14,830 nucleotides of DNA, from contig WJLC01000022.1 in the NCBI GenBank assembly GCA_014728745.1, forward strand, positions 1 to 14,830, in the 5' to 3' direction. Within the stretch, counting starts at the first letter, position 1. Each line of letters begins with the position of its first letter. A program made the position numbers and the translations under genes. Below are positions 1-6,617 of this stretch, one piece after another. The notes under the pieces are model-generated. The model did no database searches and was not told where the DNA came from. It saw only the letters and a program-made list of their open reading frames with translations. Source of the stretch: Candidatus Pacearchaeota archaeon. Its GTDB lineage: Archaea > Nanobdellota > Nanobdellia > Pacearchaeales > GW2011-AR1.

Positions 1-141
1 AAGAAAGACTTGAAGAAAAAGCTCACAGTTTGGAAAATTAAAGATGAGCAGAAACAAAATATTAAAAACATTAAAAAGATTATTAATAAAATAAAAAAGA
101 AGGTTGAAAAGTTAGTTAAAAAGCTGGAGAACGCAAAATGA
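1..141 (+). CDS. C-terminal 46 residues of an unidentified lysine-rich protein (partial)
   Basis: Frame 1 is open from the first base of the window to a TGA at 139-141 and encodes 46 residues, about 40% of them lysine. The heptad-like spacing of Ile, Leu and Val suggests an amphipathic helix or coiled coil. The stop overlaps the hisS start as ATGA, a typical translational-coupling arrangement, so the two are probably one operon. The family cannot be named from this tail alone. Because it is truncated by the window edge, the call rests on the open frame and the overlap only. Confidence 0.6.
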   Translation, partial: KKDLKKKLTVWKIKDEQKQNIKNIKKIINKIKKKVEKLVKKLENAK

Positions 142-1307
142 AAAAGAAAACTGTCAAAGGATTTAAGGATTATTCTGAAGAAGAATCTGAAAAAAGAGAT
201 GAGATAAGAAAGATTATTGTGGATCTTTTTGAAAGATATGGCTTTAGGCCAGCTGAAACACCAATAATAGAATATGAGGAATTTGTAAAAGGAGAAGAAC
301 CGCAAGGGAAAAATAAAGAAAAGAATAAGGATGAGGCTATTTCAGATGTATTCACTTTAAAAGATAAAGGCAAGAGAAAGCTTGCATTAAGATATGAATT
401 TACTTTTCAATTAAAAAGACTTATGAAAAATAAAAAGCTTCCTTTCAAAAGATATCAGATGGGCCCTGTTTTCAGAGATGAACCTGTCTCAGGCAACAGA
501 TTAAGGCAATTTGTTCAATGTGATGCAGATATTATTGGGAGTAGTATTCAGGATGAAGCTGAAGTTCTTGGCTTAGCAAGAGATATCTTAAGCAATCTTG
601 GAGTAAAGGATTCTATAATATTAATCAATAACAGAAAACTTCTCAATGAAATCCTTGATGATGAAGGAGTTAAGGAAAAAGATAAACAAAATGTTTTGAG
701 AGAGATTGATAAGTATGATAAAATATCAGAAAAGCAAGTTAAGAAAAATCTCAAGAAATATAATGCTAGTAATATAATTGATTCTTTGAAAAAAGGAGAG
801 AAATTCTTTAGTCAGTTTCCTAGTTACAAGAAGATAATAGGATTAAAAGAGTATTGCAAACTTTACGGGGTAGATGTTAAGTTTGCACCTACAATGGTTC
901 GTGGTTTAAGCTATTATAATGGAAGTATTTTTGAAGTCAAGGCCAAAGGTATTAAAGAAACAATAATTGGGGGAGGCAGTTTTAAATTCAACAAAAAACA
1001 ATGCACAGGCATAAGCTTTGGTTTAGATAGGCTTAGCTTGCTTGCTGATGTTGACTCTGAAAAAGAAAGATATCTTGTTGTTAGTTTAGAAGAGGATAAA
1101 GAAGCAGTCAAGCTTTCTGAAAGACTTAGAAATCTAGGCAAGATTGTATCTATTTATTATGGAAAGCCTAGCAAAGCTCTTGAATATGCTAATTCATATA
1201 ATATCCAGAATGCAATATTTGTTGGAAGAAAAGAAGTTAAGGCAGGGAAATTTAAGGTAAAGGATTTGAGGACTGGCAAGGAAAAAAAGCTTTCTCTTAA
1301 ATTGTGA
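138..1307 (+). CDS. hisS: Histidyl-tRNA synthetase (HisRS, class II)
   Basis: Charges tRNA-His with histidine using ATP, in the cytoplasm. The 389-residue protein shows the class II core. A motif 1 region lies at about residues 32-49. Motif 2 starts with FRDE at 112-115 and continues through RLRQF to about 133. The HisRS-specific histidine loop is VRGLSYY at 254-260, and motif 3 is GISFGLDRL at 291-299 with its Arg298. The C-terminal 80 residues fit the anticodon-binding domain. It is slightly shorter than the usual 410-430 residues. The ATG at 138 gives the family's N-terminus (TVKGFKDY) and has a GGAG 8 bases upstream, one of few Shine-Dalgarno-like sites here. It overlaps the preceding gene by 4 bases and converges on the transglutaminase-like gene, with 29 bases between the stops. 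Confidence 0.97.
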   Translation: MKKKTVKGFKDYSEEESEKRDEIRKIIVDLFERYGFRPAETPIIEYEEFVKGEEPQGKNKEKNKDEAISDVFTLKDKGKRKLALRYEFTFQLKRLMKNKKLPFKRYQMGPVFRDEPVSGNRLRQFVQCDADIIGSSIQDEAEVLGLARDILSNLGVKDSIILINNRKLLNEILDDEGVKEKDKQNVLREIDKYDKISEKQVKKNLKKYNASNIIDSLKKGEKFFSQFPSYKKIIGLKEYCKLYGVDVKFAPTMVRGLSYYNGSIFEVKAKGIKETIIGGGSFKFNKKQCTGISFGLDRLSLLADVDSEKERYLVVSLEEDKEAVKLSERLRNLGKIVSIYYGKPSKALEYANSYNIQNAIFVGRKEVKAGKFKVKDLRTGKEKKLSLKL

Positions 1308-1336
1308 AATTAAGGTTTAGCTTTTGATTTGAATTC

Positions 1337-2956
1337 TTAATCTGAAATCTTTAGTATTTTCTGAAGCCCTTTTTTATATTGCTTTATGAACAAAAAGTCT
1401 TTCTTGAGCCAACAAGTCATCATTGTGTCAAACAGCTTTGCCTGAGCTCCCCTCTGAATGTCTTCCTGAGTTAAATCTCTCTCTAATTCCTCAATTGGAG
1501 CATCTAAGTTAATTGTCTGGTAAAACATTACCTTGTCTGCAACTTCATGAAATATCATGTCTGTATTAAAAGTTCTTGACTGACAAAGTGTTTCAAAAGC
1601 CTCTGCACTTTTTATTCTTCTTGCCTGCACTTTGTTTAATTTTCTTTGAGAATGGAATTTACTTCCTGGCCTTAATTTTGCTCTAACTGCTAAATCATTT
1701 GCATATGCTTTTACAAAATTTTCAATGTCTTCTACATGCTCATCATAAAGATCCTGAAGCAATTTAACATGTTCATCTTCAGAGTAAATATGTCCTTTTG
1801 GATTATCTTTAGAACGAGCAGAATCATACGCCTTGGAGGTGTGAGCCTCTCTTAGCAAGCACCTGTATGAAAGATCATGATTTGAGGCTCTTTTTACAAA
1901 ATCCTCTGCAACCTTGCTTGCCCATTCTTGGGATTTTTCCCAATCATGGCTATGTCGGCTTATTAGCTTTTCCAGAGGAGAATTTTTCTGAACAGAAAAA
2001 TCAGTCCACAATCCATTTTTCACTAAAAGATTTCGCATCTTAGTTGAGCCTAGTCTGAACAAAGGAGATTTTTTACCTTTTTTTCTTATGAACTTCTCCC
2101 ATATATCAAAAATTGGCTGAGCTTCTGGAAGAGAAAATGACATTGGCTCCTGAAGATTTGTGTATTGGTTCCATCCGCAGGCTGTGGCATGATAATTAGA
2201 ATAAATTCCTTTCTCTAATGAAAAAGTTCCGTCTTTACTCACAGGTGTTTTAACTTCATAAATTTCTTTTTTGTTGTAGGAGTCTGCTCCAAGAAACGCA
2301 TTGTTAAGGTTAATAGAAACTTGCAATTCACTTGATTCAGGCAAATAAGTCACATAAGCCTGCAAACCCCCAATAGTCTTCACTCTTTGAGTTGCTGCCA
2401 AAGTATCTCTTCCTCCTTGAGGTGTTCTATTCTCCTCTAGCTTCTCTAAGTATTCATCTTGTGAAACCTCTTTGATAAAATTCCAATCCCTGTAGGTTAT
2501 TTTGCTCTCAACCCTATCATACACCCTCATTTCATTTTCCTCAAAATTGAAAGTTGCCTCCCCCATCAAACTCATATTTGGGTCTACAAGATATCTTTTT
2601 CCTCTTGTTCCATCAACAGTGACAAAAGAATGGTCTGCTTTTCCATTATCAGCCTTGTTCTGCCCCTCTTCTGTGTCTCTCATGCCTCTTGCAGTAAATA
2701 TTCTGGGGTTGAGCCCAGCCTCCCTAGAAAGAAGATAAATAACTCCTGCCATGCTGTAGCACTCTGCTTCTTTGGCCATTTCATGAAGATATGATCCACA
2801 CACCCCTGTTTTTAATGCCTCACTAAAGCCATAACCAATATGATAGAATCTTCCCTTATAGATATTGTCTGCCAAAGAAAATTTAGATCTTCCTCTTTTT
2901 CTATATTTAGATACAATCTCTTTTGCCACATCTATTGATTCTTGAGGAAAGTCCAT
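1337..2956 (-). CDS. Transglutaminase-like (papain-fold) domain protein of 539 residues with an unknown helical C-terminal region
   Basis: The N-terminal part carries a transglutaminase-like core. A Cys66 lies in ECYSMAGVIYLLSREAGLNP, matching the family pattern G-x-C-x3-A...LLR-x2-G-x-x-x-R. His109 follows in ADHSFV and Asp125 in YLVDPN, in the right order and spacing for a Cys-His-Asp triad. Such domains hydrolyse or transfer amide bonds; the substrate here is unknown. Residues 180-300 look strand-rich, and about 320-539 are charged, probably helical and not recognised. No signal peptide or membrane segment is visible, so it should be cytosolic. The ATG at 2956 follows the 138-residue gene by 28 bases on the same strand, suggesting an operon. 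An N-acetyltransferase-like or peptidase role is equally possible. The fold call is moderately firm; the function is open. Confidence 0.7.
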   Translation of the reverse strand: MDFPQESIDVAKEIVSKYRKRGRSKFSLADNIYKGRFYHIGYGFSEALKTGVCGSYLHEMAKEAECYSMAGVIYLLSREAGLNPRIFTARGMRDTEEGQNKADNGKADHSFVTVDGTRGKRYLVDPNMSLMGEATFNFEENEMRVYDRVESKITYRDWNFIKEVSQDEYLEKLEENRTPQGGRDTLAATQRVKTIGGLQAYVTYLPESSELQVSINLNNAFLGADSYNKKEIYEVKTPVSKDGTFSLEKGIYSNYHATACGWNQYTNLQEPMSFSLPEAQPIFDIWEKFIRKKGKKSPLFRLGSTKMRNLLVKNGLWTDFSVQKNSPLEKLISRHSHDWEKSQEWASKVAEDFVKRASNHDLSYRCLLREAHTSKAYDSARSKDNPKGHIYSEDEHVKLLQDLYDEHVEDIENFVKAYANDLAVRAKLRPGSKFHSQRKLNKVQARRIKSAEAFETLCQSRTFNTDMIFHEVADKVMFYQTINLDAPIEELERDLTQEDIQRGAQAKLFDTMMTCWLKKDFLFIKQYKKGLQKILKISD

Positions 2957-2984
2957 GGTGAAATAGTCAATTTAAATCACTAAA

Positions 2985-3401
2985 TTACATTCCCAAAAAA
3001 TTAGAAATATCTCTTCCAGAGGAAATCTCTCTATAAGTTCCTGCAGGAGTTGTCTTTTTTCTTTCTGAAACAACTTCTTTTTGCTCAGGAGTTAATTCAA
3101 CATACTCTCTGGCAGTATAAGTTGTTTTGTAAGCTTCAGGAGTGTCTGTGATTTTTTCAACTTTTGCATTTAGTTCATCCCACCCCATTTTGCTAACAAC
3201 ATTAAAATCAGTTAATTCCTCTTCATAATTCTTTTTTAGATTAAGTTGCCCTTCAAAATATAAGCTAGTTATGTTTAAATCTGTAGAAATGTCTCCTTTC
3301 TTTAGTTTTTTTACTAAAGCAGATTTTTCTTTTTTTAATTGAGAGTCTGCTTTTTTAATTGTTGAGCCAGACCCTTCAAGCTTATATCTTTCTTTACTCA
3401 T
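2985..3401 (-). CDS. Hypothetical 138-residue soluble protein, first gene of the transglutaminase-like unit
   Basis: Not recognised. The protein is hydrophilic, with a lysine-rich helical stretch at about 16-36 and a Thr/Lys/Glu-rich C-terminal half. It has no Cys, His cluster, signal peptide or membrane segment. The ATG at 3401 is supported by a TATA element centred about 24 bases upstream, implying a transcript starting at or very near the start codon. An AGG also sits 4 bases before the ATG. It ends 28 bases before the transglutaminase-like gene, so the two are probably cotranscribed. A role as partner, substrate or regulator of that protein is a guess from position only. Confidence 0.6.
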   Translation of the reverse strand: MSKERYKLEGSGSTIKKADSQLKKEKSALVKKLKKGDISTDLNITSLYFEGQLNLKKNYEEELTDFNVVSKMGWDELNAKVEKITDTPEAYKTTYTAREYVELTPEQKEVVSERKKTTPAGTYREISSGRDISNFLGM

Positions 3402-3420
3402 GCTACCTAAAAAGATTTAT

Positions 3421-3434
3421 TATTTAAAAGCTTT
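3421..3434 (-). promoter_or_regulatory. Archaeal BRE/TATA promoter for the 138-residue gene
   Basis: On the - strand the element reads AATAAAGCTTTTAAATA. The TTTAAATA box is centred about 24 bases before the ATG at 3401. It shares the GCTTTA junction with three other - strand promoters in this window. Confidence 0.55.
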
Positions 3435-3483
3435 ATTGTGAAGATTAATAATGTTTTTTAAATAAGATTTTAAATAAGCAATC

Positions 3484-3498
3484 TATATATATATTAAA
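3484..3498 (+). promoter_or_regulatory. TATA-type promoter of tRNA-Ala
   Basis: A TATATATATATTAAA run is centred about 33 bases before the tRNA 5' end. This predicts a transcription start near 3516 and a short 5' leader to be removed by RNase P. Confidence 0.5.
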
Positions 3499-3523
3499 GA
3501 ATCAAGAATTAAATCATAAAAAA

Positions 3524-3594
3524 GGGCTTGTGGTATAGTGGTATTATACTTGGCTGGCAGTCAAGGGATCTGAGTTCGATTCTCAGCAAGTCCA
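3524..3594 (+). tRNA. tRNA-Ala (anticodon GGC)
   Basis: The 71-base sequence folds as a cloverleaf. A 7-bp acceptor stem pairs 3524-3530 with 3587-3593. The anticodon stem is 3549-3553 with 3561-3565, around loop CTGGCAG, which gives anticodon GGC at 3556-3558. The T arm CTGAG-TTCGATT-CTCAG is perfect (3570-3586). The third acceptor pair is G-U, the alanine identity element G3-U70, and the discriminator is A, also as expected for alanine. The D stem is weak, with three pairs including one G-U. There is no intron and no encoded CCA. Confidence 0.93.
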
Positions 3595-3603
3595 TTACAT
3601 GGA

Positions 3604-4272
3604 TTATGCTATTTTAATTTCCATTTTCCAGGTGTGTTTCTCGCCTTTTATATTCTTCTTAAAAGCTTTTAATTCTTTTTTAAACAAAGGGCAATCTAAA
3701 ACAAATGTCTCAAATTCTCCTCCTTCTCCTGCAGGATGAATTTTATATTTCTCTTTTAATTCTTTTGCATCTTCAACGAATTTTTCATCAATAATTCTAT
3801 TAAGCCAAGAATTATCTAATGGATATGCAGCCACCCCCACAATTAACACTTTGAAATTATCTTTAATCAAATTCTTTAGATAATTAATCTCATCCATATG
3901 CCATAAGGGGTTTAAACATTTTAAACCTAAATCATCACATATTTTCTGTATTCTCTCTGCTTGATAATTACTATGTAATGCACCTGTAACAACTCCTTCA
4001 ATCTCATATTTTTCTTTTGCGATCTTAATTGAATCCTTCAAATCATCAAGTTCTTTTTCTTTTTCTCCTAGAGTTTCATGAACAATTAAAGGCAAGCCCA
4101 TCACTTCTGCTTGTTTTTTTGTTAAAGAAATGTTTGGGGTGTGAAACATGTAACTGTCAGGGTTTTTAGAATGAATACTAATTAAACAAGTTAATTCATT
4201 TCCTGCTTGCTTTGCTTTATATGCAGAATAGCAAGAATCTTTTCCACCTGAAAATAATACTGCGACTTTCAT
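3604..4272 (-). CDS. dph6: Diphthine--ammonia ligase (Dph6-type ATP-pyrophosphatase)
   Basis: Catalyses the last step of diphthamide formation, the ATP-dependent amidation of diphthine on a histidine of elongation factor 2. The 222-residue length is normal for archaeal members. The PP-loop SGGKDS is at residues 8-13, close to the N-terminus. The family signature HPAGEGGEFETFVLDCPLF lies near the C-terminus, and the central GALHSNYQ and GVAA segments are also typical. The start ATG at 4272 lies 16 bases after the response-regulator stop on the same strand, so the two are probably cotranscribed. No clear Shine-Dalgarno site is visible. The other diphthamide genes (dph2, dph5) are not in the window. 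The gene ends 9 bases from the tRNA-Ala 3' end, on the opposite strand. Confidence 0.93.
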   Translation of the reverse strand: MKVAVLFSGGKDSCYSAYKAKQAGNELTCLISIHSKNPDSYMFHTPNISLTKKQAEVMGLPLIVHETLGEKEKELDDLKDSIKIAKEKYEIEGVVTGALHSNYQAERIQKICDDLGLKCLNPLWHMDEINYLKNLIKDNFKVLIVGVAAYPLDNSWLNRIIDEKFVEDAKELKEKYKIHPAGEGGEFETFVLDCPLFKKELKAFKKNIKGEKHTWKMEIKIA

Positions 4273-4288
4273 AGACTAATTAAAAAAA

Positions 4289-4795
4289 TTACTCTAATAA
4301 AACTTTCTCTAATGTAGAATCCATTTCATCTAATTCCAAGGGTTTCTTTAAGAAAGCGTCATACATTGGCCTAACTTCTTCTGAAGGAGGATGTCCTATA
4401 GAAATAACTTTCATATCAGAATAATCATTGTATTTTGGGTTTTGTCTAATATTTTTAACAAAATCCTCTCCTGACATAACAGGCATGTGGTTGTCTACTA
4501 AAACTGCATTAAACCCTGATTCTGCAGGATATGAGAAGATTTTTTCAAGAGCTTCTTGTCCATTTTCAGCAAGATATGCCTCATAACCCAATTCTCTCAG
4601 GCCTAGAGAATATGAATCCCGTATTGTTCTCTCATCATCAACAAGGAGCAACCTTGCTTTTGCATTTTTTGCTCTGGAACATTCTTTTTTAAGGAAATTT
4701 ACAGTTTCCTCTGCTTTTTTATTATATTCAGCTATTGCTTTTTTATTTCTTTCTAAATATTCTTCATTAGTTAAATCAGTTGAATTATTTTCCAT
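4289..4795 (-). CDS. Stand-alone response-regulator receiver domain protein
   Basis: A CheY-like receiver occupies residues 47-168. Acidic pocket residues Asp53 and Asp54 are in LLLVDDE, and the probable phosphoacceptor Asp101 is in VDNHMP. The switch Ser132 is in VISIG and Lys151 in LKKP. It has no output domain, so it should act by protein-protein contact. Residues 1-47 are charged and helical, probably a coiled coil. No histidine kinase is present in the window. The ATG at 4795 has a TATA box centred 26 bases upstream, which fits a leaderless transcript. It precedes dph6 by 16 bases. All catalytic positions are retained, so phosphotransfer is plausible; its partner is unknown. Confidence 0.88.
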   Translation of the reverse strand: MENNSTDLTNEEYLERNKKAIAEYNKKAEETVNFLKKECSRAKNAKARLLLVDDERTIRDSYSLGLRELGYEAYLAENGQEALEKIFSYPAESGFNAVLVDNHMPVMSGEDFVKNIRQNPKYNDYSDMKVISIGHPPSEEVRPMYDAFLKKPLELDEMDSTLEKVLLE

Positions 4796-4815
4796 GAATA
4801 TATTTAAAAAATTTA

Positions 4816-4829
4816 GGTTTATAAAGCTT
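4816..4829 (-). promoter_or_regulatory. BRE/TATA promoter of the response regulator - dph6 unit
   Basis: On the - strand it reads AAGCTTTATAAACC. The TTTATAAA box is centred 26-27 bases before the ATG at 4795, the spacing expected for a transcript beginning at the start codon. Confidence 0.65.
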
Positions 4830-4875
4830 GTGGTTAATTATTATGCTCCAGTAGTAACAATTTGTAGAATATGAT

Positions 4876-5841
4876 TTAATCCTTACCTATTGGATTCTTA
4901 AATTCCTCTCTTAGTTTCTTTAGCCTTTTTTTCTGTTCTTTATCTGATTTATACTCAAGCATTATCTCTACTTCTTTTGCAATGATGTCAGTAGGATTTG
5001 GATTGTGCTTTAAATAAACTTTTTTAAGCCAAATATGAATTTCCTCAAAATGCTCTTCTTGATCTAACCATATTTTATGCTGATTTTCTAAATGAAGCAA
5101 AGGAAAAAAAGAGATAATCTTTGTCTCCTTGTCTTCACCAATAAATTTTGTGTAGCTAATTTTTCTATGCTTTTTATTTTCATTAAAATGGCTTGTAAGC
5201 CTTTGATATAATTCCTTTGTCCTGTCCTTAAGACTTATTGTTTTTTTTGGAAGGGAAATGTTTGTCTCCCTAAGGGCGTTTTTATTTATTATTTCTTTTC
5301 TTATTCTCCTGTTCTCTGTAGTTATTGCCTTATTTAAAGCACTAACTAATTCTTTTAAAGTCACTTTTTTGAATCTTGGTATTGGACTTCTAGGAACAAG
5401 CTCAGGAACTTCTCCTTCAATCTCAAGCTTTTCTCTTTCTTTTGGCTGTTCATCTTTTTTCCCAAACAAAATCTCATCTATGCTCTTAATATAATCATTT
5501 AAGAGAATCTCAGATTTAATTCTCAAAAGAAGAGCAGCAGCAAACAAAACCTTGCTAGAAATAAAAAAATCAGCCTCTTCCATTTGCTTGATTCTTTGAA
5601 GATATTTATTTGTGAGAATAGTTATATCAATGTCCCAGGGATTTAACTGTTCAGTATTGATAAGGTCATAAATAATCTCTTGCCATCCAATCTTTCTGTT
5701 GAAAAGTAAATCGTGTATTTCATCCTGCTTTACACTGGCTATGTTTTTATTTGATTCAATAGAACCAGCCTCTGCATTTTCTGCATTTTTAATCTTCTCA
5801 ATGTTAATATTATTGAGATTTATTCCTGCCTCTTTTTTCAT
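4876..5841 (-). CDS. scpA: Segregation and condensation protein A (ScpA, kleisin of the SMC complex)
   Basis: ScpA bridges the heads of an SMC dimer and shapes the chromosome. The family N-terminal block is clear: NPWDIDITILTNKYLQRI at about residues 67-84, then AAALLLRIKSEILL at about 101-114. A variable charged linker follows, with a C-terminal winged-helix region (FFPLLHLE... IWLKK) at about 240-280. The first 40 residues are a polar extension before the domain. The open frame extends to a TTG at 5859. I chose the ATG at 5841 because a TATA box is centred 25 bases upstream, which fits a leaderless transcript. That gives 321 residues, longer than typical bacterial ScpA of about 250. No smc or scpB is adjacent. 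It starts from its own promoter at the edge of the large non-coding gap. Confidence 0.9.
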   Translation of the reverse strand: MKKEAGINLNNINIEKIKNAENAEAGSIESNKNIASVKQDEIHDLLFNRKIGWQEIIYDLINTEQLNPWDIDITILTNKYLQRIKQMEEADFFISSKVLFAAALLLRIKSEILLNDYIKSIDEILFGKKDEQPKEREKLEIEGEVPELVPRSPIPRFKKVTLKELVSALNKAITTENRRIRKEIINKNALRETNISLPKKTISLKDRTKELYQRLTSHFNENKKHRKISYTKFIGEDKETKIISFFPLLHLENQHKIWLDQEEHFEEIHIWLKKVYLKHNPNPTDIIAKEVEIMLEYKSDKEQKKRLKKLREEFKNPIGKD

Positions 5842-5862
5842 GTCCAGAAAAGGAAACAATAT

Positions 5863-5874
5863 TTTATAAAGCCT
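5863..5874 (-). promoter_or_regulatory. BRE/TATA promoter of scpA
   Basis: On the - strand it reads AGGCTTTATAAA, centred about 25 bases before the ATG at 5841. It supports that start over the upstream TTG. Confidence 0.6.
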
Positions 5875-6003
5875 ATTATACCTTTAAATTCCAGAGTAAT
5901 TAGATTTGAGTAGTAAAACTAAAGAAATGATTAAGAGCTCCTCGATAGGATTTTTTCATAATTTTGGTAGTGACTAAAACTATGAATTTATTTATAAATA
6001 ACA

Positions 6004-6039
6004 AGTGTCACTTTAGAAACAAAACTTAGTGTCATTTTA
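6004..6039. repeat. Tandem operator-like direct repeat
   Basis: AGTGTCACTTTA at 6004-6015 recurs as AGTGTCATTTTA at 6028-6039, 24 bases start to start, with one mismatch. The first copy contains the perfect palindrome AGTG-T-CACT. The pair ends 23 bases before the TATA box at 6062, a position where archaeal activators commonly bind. Confidence 0.5.
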
Positions 6040-6054
6040 TAAGAGTAACATAAC

Positions 6055-6070
6055 CGAAACATTTATATAT
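6055..6070 (+). promoter_or_regulatory. Strong BRE/TATA promoter upstream of the hairpin RNA candidate
   Basis: CGAAAC (BRE-like) is followed directly by ATTTATATAT, a near-consensus archaeal TATA box. A start is predicted near 6088-6093. No start codon lies there, so it drives either a non-coding RNA or a leader of about 210 bases for the gene at 6302. Confidence 0.65.
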
Positions 6071-6089
6071 AAATTAGTACTCTATATTA

Positions 6090-6180
6090 TATCACCTCTT
6101 TTTGCCCAGGATAGAGGTTTTAGGATGCTATTTGTTACCTAAAACATCTATCCAAGGGTTTTATGATTTTAAGATTTTTT
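6090..6180 (+). ncRNA. Candidate structured small RNA (long hairpin plus T-tract)
   Basis: GGATAGAGGTTTTAGG at 6109-6124 pairs with CCTAAAACATCTATCC at 6138-6153: 15 of 16 pairs, one G-A mismatch, 13-base loop. CCC at 6105-6107 can extend the helix with GGG at 6156-6158 across a small internal loop. The BRE/TATA at 6055-6070 predicts a 5' end near 6090. A run of six T at 6175-6180 could end the transcript. No H/ACA, C/D-box, SRP, RNase P or riboswitch signature was recognised. It could instead be a structured leader of the downstream gene. The hairpin is certain from sequence; transcription is inferred. Confidence 0.5.
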
Positions 6181-6301
6181 AAGGATAGTTAATTTCTTCA
6201 AAAGATTTTTAAACAAATCATTTTGTATACTAACTCGCAAGATAAGAAATACAAAATAATCAAGAAAAATAAAATAAAGTAAAATAAAATAATCAAACAA
6301 A

Positions 6302-6604
6302 ATGACAATTAATCTTAGACTAAATCTATACAAAAAAGTTCTTAGTTTAGATGGAAGTTCATTAAAATTAGACAGTAATTTGAAAAAAGCAGAATTTGAA
6401 AAAAACCATAGTGCTATAATTCTTGAATACAGCAAAGGTGTTGATTATTATGAAAGTTCTTCAATATATTCTTGGATACAGAATTTTGAAAATGGGCACC
6501 ACTTTCACAGTCATTGTGATTATTATGATGAAGAAGGATCTATTATAGGTCTTTGGAGTGATGACAAAGAAATGGATGTTGAAATTATTGAAAGAAAAAG
6601 CTAA
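6302..6604 (+). CDS. Hypothetical 100-residue protein with a His/Cys-rich motif
   Basis: Not recognised. It is an acidic soluble protein without signal peptide or membrane segment. A distinctive HHFHSHC cluster at residues 66-72 is followed by DYYDEEG and could bind a metal; that is inference. Codon use and the balanced composition argue for a real gene over the hydrophobic frame on the opposite strand. The ATG at 6302 has no Shine-Dalgarno site. The nearest clear promoter is the one at 6055, which would leave a structured leader of about 210 bases, although the A-rich stretch just upstream could hide a weak promoter. The stop is 13 bases from the convergent rps27ae stop. Confidence 0.6.
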   Translation: MTINLRLNLYKKVLSLDGSSLKLDSNLKKAEFEKNHSAIILEYSKGVDYYESSSIYSWIQNFENGHHFHSHCDYYDEEGSIIGLWSDDKEMDVEIIERKS

Positions 6605-6617
6605 TTATTTACTTCTT

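Larger units (their letters stand above)
5875..6301. other. Divergent non-coding gap between scpA and the 100-residue gene
   Basis: This stretch of about 430 bases has no convincing protein gene on either strand. It holds a palindromic TTTATAAA at 5991-5998, a tandem 12-base repeat, a strong + strand BRE/TATA and a long hairpin (all listed separately). After that comes a purine-rich A-tract region (6241-6301) leading into the next gene. Confidence 0.6.

Noticed and set aside
5842..5859. TTG start giving six more residues for ScpA
   Set aside because: The ATG at 5841 has correct TATA spacing for a leaderless transcript; the TTG would lie too close to the TATA box.
5927..5977. A 16-codon open frame (ATG to TAA) in the scpA-divergent gap
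   Set aside because: Too short to distinguish from chance, and no ribosome binding site or properly spaced TATA box.
6105..6158. Hairpin as a single CRISPR repeat, MITE or factor-independent terminator
   Set aside because: No second copy or spacer array, no target-site duplication, and no upstream gene running into it that would need a terminator.
6169..6435. 88-residue hydrophobic frame on the - strand
   Set aside because: Composition is what A-rich antisense gives. It overlaps the more protein-like + strand gene at 6302 and the non-coding hairpin region, with no promoter evidence.
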